Positions 41,952 to 51,246 of a DNA stretch of 64,000 bases are shown here, piece after piece. Source of the stretch: Blautia wexlerae DSM 19850 (GTDB lineage: Bacteria > Bacillota > Clostridia > Lachnospirales > Lachnospiraceae); the NCBI RefSeq assembly GCF_025148125.1, contig NZ_CP102267.1:385001-449000 (forward strand), in the 5' to 3' direction. The stretch's first letter is position 1. Every line of letters begins with the position of its first letter. The notes under the pieces are model-generated. The model saw only the letters and a program-made list of their open reading frames with translations. It ran no database searches and was not told the origin of the DNA. Made by a program: the position numbers and the translations under genes.

Positions 41952-43144
41952 AACGATCCAATATAGATGCAATGATCTGTAGGCAGGAAAAAATTACAGA
42001 TATTACAAGGGAAACAATAAACAAAATACAGCTGGATAAACTGAATGCTGTTCTGAAAAGAGAAAAAGAAAGGCAGGGATTTTATAGAGATCTGCCGGAA
42101 AGGCTGGAAAGCCTTGATGATCTGAAAACCCTTCCCTTTACAACGGAATCCGACCTTGCTCAGAAAGGGGGCAGGATGTTACTGTGCTCTCAGGGAGAAA
42201 TACAGAGGATCATTTCAGAACAGACAAGCGGAACAACAGGTGCAGGTAAACGTGTATTTTATACAGAAGGAGATTGTGAACATACCATAGAACTTTTTAT
42301 GGCCGGACTTGGTGAGTTTATTTATCCGGGAAGCAGGACTATGGTTGCCATGCCGTTTTCAGGTCCTTCTGGACTGGGAGAACTGATCGCAGACGCAATC
42401 AGACGTATAGGAGCACATCCCCTTTTAACCGGGAACAATAAAACCTATGGTGAGTTAAAAACAATTCTGGAAGAGGAGCGGCCGGATACTTATGTAGGTA
42501 TGCCGACAGCACTGCTTTCCATGCTCAGAATGTGTGGAAAAGGCAGTATAAAGAGAGCACTGATATCAGGGGATGCCTGTCCGGAAACAGTAATGAAAGC
42601 AATAGAAAAAATTTTGGGAACACCACTCTGGCCTCATTATGGTTCCAGAGAGATGGGACTTGGGGGTGCGATTTGCTGTCAGGCTCATGAGGGCATGCAC
42701 ATGAGGGAGAATCATTGTATCACAGAGATCATAGATAAAGAGGGAAATGTTCTGCCTGACGGTCAATGGGGAGAACTGGTGATCACAACCATTGGGATGG
42801 AGGCACAGCCTCTGATCAGATACAGGACCGGCGATCATACACGTATCATCCCCGGAAAATGTATCTGCGGAAGTGAGGTAAGGCGTCTGGATTTTGTAAG
42901 GCGCATCGACCAGTCCAAAAGTATGAGAGAAATGGATGAATTACTGTTTCAGTTTCCGAAACTGGTAGATTACTGTGTAAGGAGTGTTGGAGGGAAAAAA
43001 GAAATCACAGCACTTTTTATATCAGATAACGGAGAAGAACTGATCAGAAATGTCTGCACAGAGAAGAATATTATTTCTTTGGACTGCAGAAAAGCAGAAT
43101 GGAGCGATAGGGCATTGTATCCTGCGAAACGTATTATTTTATAG
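41948..43144 (+). CDS. AMP-dependent ligase / phenylacetate-CoA-ligase-like enzyme (DVU_1553-like)
   Basis: 398 residues from a GTG that overlaps the preceding stop (GTGA). Adenylate-forming motifs: EQTSGTTGAGKRVFYTEGD (P-loop), HYGSREMGLGG, GELVITTIGMEAQPLIRYRTGD and KSMREMDELLFQFPKLVDY. It activates a carboxylic acid with ATP and probably joins it to CoA or another nucleophile. Aldehyde oxidation by the Mop-type enzyme would produce an acid, so a link is plausible but inferred. Last plus-strand gene before the shared terminator. Confidence 0.87.
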   Translation: MKRSNIDAMICRQEKITDITRETINKIQLDKLNAVLKREKERQGFYRDLPERLESLDDLKTLPFTTESDLAQKGGRMLLCSQGEIQRIISEQTSGTTGAGKRVFYTEGDCEHTIELFMAGLGEFIYPGSRTMVAMPFSGPSGLGELIADAIRRIGAHPLLTGNNKTYGELKTILEEERPDTYVGMPTALLSMLRMCGKGSIKRALISGDACPETVMKAIEKILGTPLWPHYGSREMGLGGAICCQAHEGMHMRENHCITEIIDKEGNVLPDGQWGELVITTIGMEAQPLIRYRTGDHTRIIPGKCICGSEVRRLDFVRRIDQSKSMREMDELLFQFPKLVDYCVRSVGGKKEITALFISDNGEELIRNVCTEKNIISLDCRKAEWSDRALYPAKRIIL

Positions 43145-43156
43145 AGAAACTATTAG

Positions 43157-43206
43157 AAAACAGAACGAAACCCATTGACTATCAGTCGGATTTCGTTCTG
43201 TTTTTT
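43157..43206. terminator. Bidirectional terminator
   Basis: AAAACAGAACGAAA / TTTCGTTCTGTTTT, 14 bp with a 20-nt loop; T-rich on both sides. Separates the convergent ligase and DUF5714 genes. Confidence 0.88.
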
Positions 43207-43219
43207 ATTTTATGAATAG

Positions 43220-43957
43220 TTATTTGTTCACAGGATAATACGGACAGTCCTCTCTGATACATTCTTTATTATCTTCAAAATATTTACATAGTACAGAAGA
43301 CAGCGGAATCTTTACAGAGCTGAACTGCCTGTAAAACCTGATCGCTTCTTCAATAGCAATTCTGCTGGTGCGTTTACAGCAGCGCGGACCACCAACATCA
43401 GCCAGTTTGGATAAAATAACAGAGACAAGCTTCTGAGGAAAGGGCCATGCATCCTTATGGAGGGGACCGGATCCGGTCATAACAGACATAAAGATTCCGG
43501 CACCTGCTGCTGCACCACACACTCCCCAGTAACCGCAGGTACCACCGGGAACCTGCCTCGCTCTTTTACAGATTTCAGATAATGCGGTATCGTAATTCAT
43601 ACGCTCTCCATTATTGCGAAGTGCAGTCAGAAGAACACTGGGAACAATGGCATGATGTTCAGGTCCATGCATGTGGACAGAAGGAAGGTCCATGATCTCT
43701 TCCAGAAGCAGCAGGGGATCCTTCTCTGTGCTGCTTCTGAGGGCTATGATCACCGGTATATAAGTACCATAGCTGTGACAGGCATCACAGACAAAATGGC
43801 CATTTTCACAGACAGCATTTGTCAGCTGCTCTTTGTGGCAGATGCTGCAGGTTTTCACAGAACTTTCGACGCTATATGTGACCGGTGCTCCACAGATCAG
43901 GCAGCCTGAAAAATGTTCTGTCTCTCCACAACAGCAGGAATTATTTGTATTATCCAT
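43220..43957 (-). CDS. DUF5714-like Cys-rich protein
   Basis: About 245 residues from the ATG at 43957 (43969 is in frame and overlaps the upstream stop). The start is Cys-rich: CCCGETEHFSGCLICGAP, then CSICHKEQLT, CENGHFVCDACHS, a double zinc-ribbon arrangement. The main part has LPSVHMHGPEHHAIVPSVLLTALRN, RQVPGGTCGYWGVCGAAAGAGIFMS and RCCKRTSRIAIEEA, as I recall for DUF5714. Such genes often accompany the DVU_1551-1558-like set. Role unknown. It lies 5 nt after the DAHP synthase gene and could be co-transcribed with it. Confidence 0.8.
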   Translation of the reverse strand: MDNTNNSCCCGETEHFSGCLICGAPVTYSVESSVKTCSICHKEQLTNAVCENGHFVCDACHSYGTYIPVIIALRSSTEKDPLLLLEEIMDLPSVHMHGPEHHAIVPSVLLTALRNNGERMNYDTALSEICKRARQVPGGTCGYWGVCGAAAGAGIFMSVMTGSGPLHKDAWPFPQKLVSVILSKLADVGGPRCCKRTSRIAIEEAIRFYRQFSSVKIPLSSVLCKYFEDNKECIREDCPYYPVNK

Positions 43958-43962
43958 AAAAA

Positions 43963-44994
43963 TCAGCATTTCTCAGCAATATCATAGATAAGCCGTTCTG
44001 TATCTTCCCATCCGAGGCAAGGATCTGTGATGGAACAGCCAGGAGTCATATGATCACTGATATCCTGGCGGCCTTCGAGAAGGTAACTTTCGATCATAAC
44101 ACCTTTAACCAGCTTTCTGAGGTCTGGATTATAGTTGCGGCTGTGAAGTACTTCTGAAACAATACGGATCTGTTCCTTGTATTGTTTGTTGGAGTTTGAG
44201 TGGTTGGCATCTATGATGATGGCAGGGTTCTTAAGATCTTTTTTTGCATACAGAGCAGACAGACTCATCAGATCTTCATAGTGGTAGTTAGGAATAGTCT
44301 GTCCGTACTGGTTTACACCACCTCTGAGAATAGTGTGTGCCAGATCATTTCCTGAAGTTTCCACATCATTTCCTCTGTAGATGAAGTGGTGTGGATGCTG
44401 TGCAGCAGTGACGGAATTCAGCATAACAGAGAGATCACCGCTGGTAGGATTCTTCATACCGACAGGAATATCCATGCCACTGGCAGTGAGACGATGCTGC
44501 TGGTTCTCCACAGAACGTGCACCTACAGCTTCATAGGAGAGAATATCATCCAGATAGCTGCGGTTTTCAGGATAAAGCATCTCATCTGCAGAAGAGAGTC
44601 CTGTCTCCTGCATAACTCTCATGTGCATCTTGCGGATAGCAATAATTCCGGCAAGAAGGTCAGGAGCCTTATCAGGATCTGGCTGATGAAGCATTCCTTT
44701 GTAACCGTCACCTGTGGTACGGGGCTTATTTGTATAGACTCGCGGGATGATCATCAGTTTGTCAGAGACTTTATCTGCCACTGTTTTCAGTTTGCGTACA
44801 TATTCGCAGACTGTATCTTCGTTATCAGCGGAACAAGGTCCTACAAGGACGATAAATTTATCTGATTCACCGGTGAAGATACGGCGTATTTCTTCATCGC
44901 GCTGTTTTTTTACTTCTTTGAGTTCCTGGCTGAGAGGGTACTGAGATTTCAGAACCTCCGGTAAAGGGAGCTCGTGATTGATTTTCATAGACAT
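43963..44994 (-). CDS. aroF: 3-deoxy-7-phosphoheptulonate synthase (DAHP synthase, class I alpha)
   Basis: 343 residues; GGAGGAAA lies 8 nt before the ATG. Family landmarks: LVGPCSADNEDTV, PRVYTNKPRTTGDGYKG, GARSVENQQHR, GMKNPTSGDL, IIIDANHSNSNKQ and ESYLLEGRQ. The enzyme condenses phosphoenolpyruvate and erythrose 4-phosphate to start the shikimate pathway. It is of the E. coli AroF/G/H type, usually feedback-inhibited by an aromatic amino acid; which one is not readable. Possibly an operon with DUF5714, which would be an accidental pairing. Confidence 0.95.
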   Translation of the reverse strand: MSMKINHELPLPEVLKSQYPLSQELKEVKKQRDEEIRRIFTGESDKFIVLVGPCSADNEDTVCEYVRKLKTVADKVSDKLMIIPRVYTNKPRTTGDGYKGMLHQPDPDKAPDLLAGIIAIRKMHMRVMQETGLSSADEMLYPENRSYLDDILSYEAVGARSVENQQHRLTASGMDIPVGMKNPTSGDLSVMLNSVTAAQHPHHFIYRGNDVETSGNDLAHTILRGGVNQYGQTIPNYHYEDLMSLSALYAKKDLKNPAIIIDANHSNSNKQYKEQIRIVSEVLHSRNYNPDLRKLVKGVMIESYLLEGRQDISDHMTPGCSITDPCLGWEDTERLIYDIAEKC

Positions 44995-45285
44995 GATCTG
45001 TTTCCTCCATATAAGTACATGCAGGTCTTTGATAATGCCGGAACTCAGGAATACTTTATACCTGACCGGACTGCCTGCACATTTTCCTTTATAAGTATAA
45101 CATGGTGTTATCTAAAATTCCAGTACTTTAACACTTTAAACTGACATATTTTGAGAGGATGTAATCAGACCGTTTTTTATGCCTGTTTCTTAGCTTCACA
45201 AAAATGCTTTCAGATGTTACAATCAAATAAAAGATATGAGGAAAGAAATATCAAAAGAATACCAAAGAAAGTCGGGGTGAAGATT

Positions 45286-45522
45286 ATGGAGATTAAGAGT
45301 ATTTTGATAAAGGACACAACCAGAGAAGAAAGAAAACAGATTGTGGAGGAATCTTTTGGGAATATTTCTGCAAGCTGTGATGGCTGTATGGCGGGACTGG
45401 CAGAGATGTATCAGGAATATATTGATGGTACGAAGGAAATCCGCGACATTAACATGGAGTTTAATGCACACTACGTACGGGAAGATCTGGATGAGAAATC
45501 AAAGAGAAGCTGCCCGATGTAG
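45286..45522 (+). CDS. Small conserved CxxC protein, function unknown
   Basis: 78 residues from the ATG at 45286 (GGGGTGAAG before it); the frame is open back to 45151 without a better start. ILIKDTTREERKQIVEESFG, then SASCDGCMAGLAEMYQEYIDGTKEIRDINMEF. The CDGC pair could bind a metal or be redox active; a third Cys is near the end (RSCPM). I have a vague memory of similar Lachnospiraceae proteins but no function. Upstream of a GNAT gene by 76 nt. Confidence 0.7.
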   Translation: MEIKSILIKDTTREERKQIVEESFGNISASCDGCMAGLAEMYQEYIDGTKEIRDINMEFNAHYVREDLDEKSKRSCPM

Positions 45523-45598
45523 ATAAAACAACTATATGGGAAACTTGCAGATTTTGAATATGCAGGAAACAACAAGATAACAGGAGAAGGATATAAAA

Positions 45599-46117
45599 AT
45601 GAGTACAAACAATATGGATAGATTTGAATTCAGATGTATCAGACCGGAGGAGACACAGCAGGCGATAGAGATCGAGCAGATCTGTTTCCCGCCAAATGAG
45701 GCATGTTCCCCGAAAAGTCTGACAGAGAGAATAAAAGCAACAGCAGAAACATTTCTGGTAGCTGAGGATAAGGAAACCGGAAAGCTGGCTGCATTTCTTA
45801 ATGGAGTTCCTACAGATGAGGAGGCTTTCAGAGATGAATTCTTCACAGATATTTCCCTGAGTAATCCTGAAGGCAAAAATATCATGCTTCTGGGTCTGGA
45901 TGTCCGTCCGGAATATCGTATGCAGGGACTGGGACGTGAACTGGTATCCCGATACTGCCAGAAGGAAGCGCAAAAAGGACGAAAGAAACTTTTCCTCACC
46001 TGTCTGGATGAAAAAGTGAAGATGTATGAGAAATTTGGCTTTACAGATCTGGGCCAGGCAAATTCCACCTGGGGCGGAGAAGCCTGGCATGCTATGAGCA
46101 TCAAGATTGAAAAATAA
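45599..46117 (+). CDS. GNAT-family N-acetyltransferase
   Basis: 172 residues. The acetyl-CoA-binding motif is LLGLDVRPEYRMQGLGRELVSRYCQKEAQ near 102-130. The N-terminal RFEFRCIRPEETQQAIEIEQICFPPNEA and C-terminal VKMYEKFGFTDLG complete the fold. The acceptor is unknown; the general type resembles small-molecule or protein N-terminal acetyltransferases. It begins a run of similarly oriented genes. Confidence 0.9.
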   Translation: MSTNNMDRFEFRCIRPEETQQAIEIEQICFPPNEACSPKSLTERIKATAETFLVAEDKETGKLAAFLNGVPTDEEAFRDEFFTDISLSNPEGKNIMLLGLDVRPEYRMQGLGRELVSRYCQKEAQKGRKKLFLTCLDEKVKMYEKFGFTDLGQANSTWGGEAWHAMSIKIEK

Positions 46118-46148
46118 TTAACAATCAGAACAGACAGGAGAGTGTACA

Positions 46149-46847
46149 ATGAGCCTATACGCAATCGGTGATTTTCATCTTTCGTTTACAGTCAATAAAC
46201 CTATGGATGTATTTGATAAAAGATGGAAGAATCATGTAGTTAAGATTGAGAAATACTGGAAGAAGAGAGTGACAGAGAATGATACAGTAGTGATTACCGG
46301 AGATCATTCCTGGGGGAGAGATCTTGCAGAGTGTCAGGCGGATCTGGATTTTATTATGGCTCTGCCGGGCAGGAAGATTCTGCTTCGGGGAAATCACGAT
46401 ATGTTCTGGGATGCAAAGAAGACAGAAGATCTGAATGAGATGTTCTGGGGAAAGCTGGAATTTTTGCAGAATAATTTTTATACATATGAGGATTATGCGC
46501 TGGTGGGAACCAAGGGCTACTGTTATGAAGGAAAAGACAGCTATGAGCATTTCTTGAAGATCCGGGAGCGGGAGCTGGGGCGGCTGCGCTGCTCTTTTGA
46601 AGGGGCGAAGGCTGCAGGATATGAGAAGTTTATCATGTTTCTTCATTATCCGCCTACAAGTATTGGAGAGATGGAGAGTCCGTTTACCCTGATGGCACAG
46701 GAATTTGGCGCCGAGAAGGTAATCTATTCTCACTGTCATGGAGAGAAGCGATATGATGACAGCTTTAAAGGCTATGTGGATGGAATAGAGTACAAGCTGG
46801 TGTCAGGAGACTATCTGAATTTTAAACCGGAGTTGGTTTTACGCTAA
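46149..46847 (+). CDS. Calcineurin-like metallophosphoesterase
   Basis: 232 residues. The five metal motifs are readable: GDFHLSF, TGDHSWGRD, LRGNHDMFW, FLHYPP and YSHCHGEKR. They coordinate a binuclear metal centre that cleaves phosphoesters. GACAGGAG precedes the ATG. Substrate not deducible. It is upstream of the LRR-VWA-MoxR run but separated by a hairpin. Confidence 0.92.
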   Translation: MSLYAIGDFHLSFTVNKPMDVFDKRWKNHVVKIEKYWKKRVTENDTVVITGDHSWGRDLAECQADLDFIMALPGRKILLRGNHDMFWDAKKTEDLNEMFWGKLEFLQNNFYTYEDYALVGTKGYCYEGKDSYEHFLKIRERELGRLRCSFEGAKAAGYEKFIMFLHYPPTSIGEMESPFTLMAQEFGAEKVIYSHCHGEKRYDDSFKGYVDGIEYKLVSGDYLNFKPELVLR

Positions 46848-46865
46848 TTATATTGTCTGGAAAAA

Positions 46866-46902
46866 ATCCCTGGGAAGTATTATACTTTTCAGGGATGATT
46901 TT
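46866..46902 (+). terminator. Possible terminator after the phosphoesterase gene
   Basis: ATCCCTG (46866-46872) and CAGGGAT (46890-46896) enclose a 17-nt loop; GATTTTA follows. Confidence 0.5.
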
Positions 46903-46943
46903 ATGTGCTTTGAGAGAAAATATCTTCGGGGAGAAATGAGAAA

Positions 46944-48029
46944 ATGAAGATTTACTACAGAGAGAAATCTGGCGGGATTGAAATTCTGCGGTGTTTTGGA
47001 ATAGAAAGCAGAGTTGAGATTCCGGGAATGATAGATGACAAATTGGTAATTAGTGCGGCACCGTATGCATTCTCCAGTCATATGGATGAGAAAGAAGAAC
47101 TGAAAAATGCCAGCCTGTGGGAAGTGTCAGAGGGTCTTGGGTTTGGCAGAGAAGAGCATGTTCTGGCAGGAAATGACGTGGAGGAGATTGTTTTTCCTTA
47201 CACTTTAAAAGAGATTGGACGATATATTTTTTATGGCTGCGGGAATCTGAAAAAGCTGGAGTTTTCTGACAGCCTGATGCAGATAGGCTGTGGTGCATTT
47301 ACAGGCTGCCATGCATTGGAGAAGCTGACTGTTCATATGAGACAGGGAAAGAAGTCAGGCGTTAAGGAAATGCTGGGCGAGATGTGGCAGAGGATAGATG
47401 TAAACTTTCTTTATGAGTATGAAGAAGCCAGACTTGTATTTCCGGAGCATTATGATGAGGCGGTTGAGAACACTCCGGCGCGTATTTTGTATACGGAATA
47501 TCATGGATCAGGCAGTAATTACAGGCAGTGTTTTTATGATAAGGAGCTGAATTATCAGGAATATGACAGGCTTTTTGAAATGGCGGTAGCCATGGATAAG
47601 CTGGAAGTTCTGGTTGATATGTCATTTGGCAGACTGGAGTTTCCTTATGAACTGACCGGGAAAGCCAGGGAGAATTACAGGGAATATATCCGTAAGAATC
47701 TGGGAGATATTGCAGAATATCTGGTAAAGCAGGAGGATATGCACAGATTGGAAGTGATATCCTCGCAAAAACTCTGGACACTGGAAGGAATTGATTCTGC
47801 GTTAGATTGTGCATCTAAGAGAAAAGAAACGGAAGTATCCGCATTTTTGATGAATGAAAGAGCAAATCTGGTGGATAATACGGCAGGAAGTGAACGTATA
47901 GATGTGGATAAGCTGCAAAATAGTCAGGAAGCTGACAGGACAGAGCAGGGGAAAAATGAACAATCACAAACTACAGAAAAATCTTTGAATAGAAGAACTA
48001 TACTAAGAAAAAAGAGGTTTGAACTGTGA
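46944..48029 (+). CDS. Leucine-rich-repeat (BspA-type) protein, MoxR/VWA partner
   Basis: 361 residues without signal peptide or membrane helix. Residues ~70-115 show two LRR_5/BspA-like units (EEIVFPYTLKEIGRYIFYGCGNLKKLEF, DSLMQIGCGAFTGCHALEKL). The middle is a helical region of unknown type and the last ~60 residues (RTEQGKNEQSQTTEK) are disordered. It is the first of three closely spaced genes with the VWA protein and the MoxR ATPase. An adaptor role for substrate recognition is inferred. Confidence 0.75.
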   Translation: MKIYYREKSGGIEILRCFGIESRVEIPGMIDDKLVISAAPYAFSSHMDEKEELKNASLWEVSEGLGFGREEHVLAGNDVEEIVFPYTLKEIGRYIFYGCGNLKKLEFSDSLMQIGCGAFTGCHALEKLTVHMRQGKKSGVKEMLGEMWQRIDVNFLYEYEEARLVFPEHYDEAVENTPARILYTEYHGSGSNYRQCFYDKELNYQEYDRLFEMAVAMDKLEVLVDMSFGRLEFPYELTGKARENYREYIRKNLGDIAEYLVKQEDMHRLEVISSQKLWTLEGIDSALDCASKRKETEVSAFLMNERANLVDNTAGSERIDVDKLQNSQEADRTEQGKNEQSQTTEKSLNRRTILRKKRFEL

Positions 48030-48047
48030 TAGATATAGAGGAAAATA

Positions 48048-49418
48048 ATGATGCAGCCAGAGGATAAAATACAGGAAATAGCAGAAAGAGCAGAGCGTTT
48101 GCAGGAAATCGGCAGCAGTATTCTCAGGGCTGCGCGGGATGAATTATATCTGGGAATGCGGTTTTTGGATGTGGCGCTGAGCAGTTTTTCTTATCAGATG
48201 GATGGTCAGGTCCATGGATTTGGAACGGATGGAAGAGTGATGTATTTCCAGCCGCAGATGCTGGGAGGCTTATATAGAGAGAACAGGATTCTGGTGAACA
48301 GAGGGTATCTGCATATGGTATTCCACTGTATTTTCCGGCATTTTGCATGGAGCGGTACAGAAAGTAAGAAGAGGGCAGACGATGGAATCACAATCCAGGA
48401 ACGTATGCGTGATCTGAGTTGTGACATTGCAGTGGAGCATATGATAGATGGGATGAGCTATCGGAGTATCCGTTTCTCACGCAGTCTTCTGCGAAGGGAA
48501 ACCTACCGTCTCCTTGAAAAAGAGGGAAAAACCCTCAACGCACAGAGAGTATATAAAATATTGTCAGAATGGAATCTGAACGAAAAGGATCTTACAAATC
48601 TGGAACAGGAATTTCGCACAGATGACCACAGATACTGGGAAAGTAAGAAACCGGATCAGAAACCGAATCCCATGCTCAGCCGCAAATGGGGGGAGATCAA
48701 TGATGGAATCGAGACGGACCTGGAAACCTTTTCACAGGAGGCAGGTGAGCGGGACGGAGATTTCCTGGAGCAGATAAAAACAGAGAACAGAAGTCGGTAC
48801 GATTACAGAGAATTCCTGCGGAAATTTGCAGTTTTTCATGAAGAACTGGCAGTGGATGATGACAGTTTTGATTACAATTTCTATACTTACGGTCTGCGTC
48901 TTTATGGAAATATGCCGTTGATCGAACCATTGGAATCCAAAGAAGTTAAGAAGATAGAGGAGTTCGTGATCGTCATTGATACCTCCATGTCCTGTTCAGG
49001 AGAACTGGTGAGAAAGTTTCTGGAGGAAATCTATGGTGTACTTAGTGAGAGTGAGAGCTTTTTTACAAAAATCAATGTGCACATCATTCAGTGTGATGAG
49101 AAAGTCCACACAGATAAAAAGATTACCTCCCGGAAAGAAATGAAAGACTATATGGAACATCTGGAACTGTATGGAGATGGCGGAACAGATTTCAGGCCTG
49201 CATTTGAATGGGTGGACAAACTGCTGGAACAGCATGAATTTCATAACCTGAAAGGGCTGATCTATTTTACGGATGGATTCGGGATTTACCCGAAGAAAAT
49301 GCCACCATATAAGACTGCATTTGTGTTTATGCAGGATAATTACAGAGATGTGGATGTGCCGGTATGGGCTATGAAACTGATCCTGGATGAGGATGATTTT
49401 GAGAAGCCAGACAGGTAA
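48048..49418 (+). CDS. DUF2201-like protein with VWA domain
   Basis: 456 residues. The N-terminal half resembles the putative metallopeptidase part of DUF2201; where a HExxH would stand it reads HMVFHCIFRH, so the catalytic Glu is missing. The C-terminal ~170 residues are a VWA-like domain with the MIDAS start FVIVIDTSMSCSGELV (DxSxS) and later GDGGTDFRPAFEW and LIYFTDGFG. Such proteins work with MoxR ATPases as metal-insertion or protein-maturation chaperones. The MoxR gene follows 116 nt downstream. Confidence 0.85.
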   Translation: MMQPEDKIQEIAERAERLQEIGSSILRAARDELYLGMRFLDVALSSFSYQMDGQVHGFGTDGRVMYFQPQMLGGLYRENRILVNRGYLHMVFHCIFRHFAWSGTESKKRADDGITIQERMRDLSCDIAVEHMIDGMSYRSIRFSRSLLRRETYRLLEKEGKTLNAQRVYKILSEWNLNEKDLTNLEQEFRTDDHRYWESKKPDQKPNPMLSRKWGEINDGIETDLETFSQEAGERDGDFLEQIKTENRSRYDYREFLRKFAVFHEELAVDDDSFDYNFYTYGLRLYGNMPLIEPLESKEVKKIEEFVIVIDTSMSCSGELVRKFLEEIYGVLSESESFFTKINVHIIQCDEKVHTDKKITSRKEMKDYMEHLELYGDGGTDFRPAFEWVDKLLEQHEFHNLKGLIYFTDGFGIYPKKMPPYKTAFVFMQDNYRDVDVPVWAMKLILDEDDFEKPDR

Positions 49419-49534
49419 TGAAGAGAGAAAATTATAATTGCGGGAGCTGCAAATCGCGGAGCAATTCGTGGATATCAAGGAAATGAGAAAACTGAGTAAA
49501 AGTAAGAAGTGTTCAGCAGGAAAGGATTTACATT

Positions 49535-51088
49535 ATGGATATAAAACGAGCAAAACAGGAGATAAAGGACTCAATAGAAGCATACCTTGCGAAGGATGAA
49601 TTTGGAGAATATCTGATTCCGGCCATACGTCAGAGACCAATTCTCCTTATGGGGGCACCGGGTATTGGAAAGACGCAGATTATGGAACAGATCGCCAGGG
49701 AATGTAAGGTAGGTCTGGTATCTTATACTATCACACATCACACCCGTCAGAGTGCAGTAGGACTGCCGTTTATCAAAGAGAAAACCTTTGGTCAGGAGAC
49801 TTTTTCTGTCACAGAATATACTATGAGTGAGATTATTGCCTCTGTCTATGAAAAGATGGAGAAGACAGGCCTGAAAGAAGGGATTCTTTTTATTGATGAG
49901 ATTAACTGCGTATCAGAGACCTTGGCGCCTATGATGCTGCAGTTTCTTCAGGGAAAGACATTTGGCAATCAGAAAGTACCGGAAGGATGGGTGATCGTGA
50001 CAGCAGGAAATCCGCCGGAATACAATAAATCTGTCCGCGAATTTGACGTAGTAACCCTTGACAGAATCAAGAGGATTGATGTGCAGCCGGATTTTGAAGT
50101 GTGGAAAGAATATGCCTATGAGCAGGGAATCCATCCGGCTGTTATCTCTTATCTGGAGCTTCGCAGAAAGAATTTCTACAGAATGGAGAACACAGTAGAC
50201 GGACGGATTTTTGCCACTGCCAGAGGCTGGGAAGATCTTTCAAGGCTGATACAGGTATATGAAACACTGGATAAAGAAGTGGACAGAGAGGTGGTATATC
50301 AGTATATCCAGCATCCAATGATCGCAAAAGATTTTGCCGCATATCTGGCATTATACAATAAGTATAAGACAGACTATGCAGTGGAGGATCTGCTTCAGGG
50401 TAAATGGACACCCATCACTCTGGGTAAGATCCGCAATGCTTCACTGGATGAGCATCTGAGTATTGTTGGTCTGCTGAACGGAAAGCTCAGCCAGTTATTT
50501 GCAGACTGTTATTTTATGGATGCCTATGTGACAAAGCTCTATGGTTACATGACAGAATACAGAGATAACCTTCCGGAAATGACGCTGGAATCCATTTATA
50601 AAAAGGCAGAAAATGATTTTCAGACTGCAAAAAAATCTGAGCTTCTCACTAAAAATGAAGAAAAAGTATTTATCCGTACAGTGGATTTTCTTGAGAAATT
50701 ATGGATAGAACTGAGGGGAGAAACTGGTTCTGAAGATAAAACAGAGAATAATAAAGCTATTGAAATTTCAGAAAAAGATACCTATGAGCAGACAAAAACT
50801 GCTTTTACAGCGGAGGCAGACAACCTGGAAACTCAGACAGAATATATCTCTCAGACGCTTCAGAATGTTTTTGATTTTATGGAAGCAGCCTTTGGTGACA
50901 GTCAGGAAATGGTAGCTTTTATCACAGAACTGAATGCCAATTATTACAGTCTCTGGTTTATCCGTGAGAATGGTTCAGATCAGTATTACCGTCACAACAA
51001 GGGACTACTGTTTGATGACAGACAGAAACTGATCTTGGGACAAATGGAGGAACTGGAGAACACGATGAAGCGGGGACTAAAAAATTAA
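49535..51088 (+). CDS. MoxR-family AAA+ ATPase
   Basis: 517 residues. Walker A LLMGAPGIGKTQIMEQIA near 35-52, Walker B GILFIDEINCVSETLAP, then QVPEGWVIVTAGNPPEYN-like KVPEGWVIVTAGNPPEY and the sensor region VVTLDRIKRIDV. The C-terminal ~170 residues are charged helices. MoxR proteins act with VWA partners to remodel or load cofactors onto client proteins. The preceding VWA and LRR genes make a three-part unit; clients are unknown. Confidence 0.9.
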   Translation: MDIKRAKQEIKDSIEAYLAKDEFGEYLIPAIRQRPILLMGAPGIGKTQIMEQIARECKVGLVSYTITHHTRQSAVGLPFIKEKTFGQETFSVTEYTMSEIIASVYEKMEKTGLKEGILFIDEINCVSETLAPMMLQFLQGKTFGNQKVPEGWVIVTAGNPPEYNKSVREFDVVTLDRIKRIDVQPDFEVWKEYAYEQGIHPAVISYLELRRKNFYRMENTVDGRIFATARGWEDLSRLIQVYETLDKEVDREVVYQYIQHPMIAKDFAAYLALYNKYKTDYAVEDLLQGKWTPITLGKIRNASLDEHLSIVGLLNGKLSQLFADCYFMDAYVTKLYGYMTEYRDNLPEMTLESIYKKAENDFQTAKKSELLTKNEEKVFIRTVDFLEKLWIELRGETGSEDKTENNKAIEISEKDTYEQTKTAFTAEADNLETQTEYISQTLQNVFDFMEAAFGDSQEMVAFITELNANYYSLWFIRENGSDQYYRHNKGLLFDDRQKLILGQMEELENTMKRGLKN

Positions 51089-51246
51089 TTTTCATGCCAA
51101 TTAGCATTGGATTTTCAGATAAATCGTGGTATGCTATGATGAATAGAATTATTATTTGAGTGAAAAATATCAGGAATGCAGGCGCATTTGACTGTGCAGC
51201 AGTAGAACGATATGGAATCACTAGAAAAAACGAGGAGGAATATAAA

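Noticed and set aside
44995..45285. T-box or amino-acid riboswitch before the DAHP synthase gene
   Set aside because: No T-box core (such as the GGGTGGAACC-type antiterminator bulge) or other aptamer signature is visible on the minus strand upstream of 44994.
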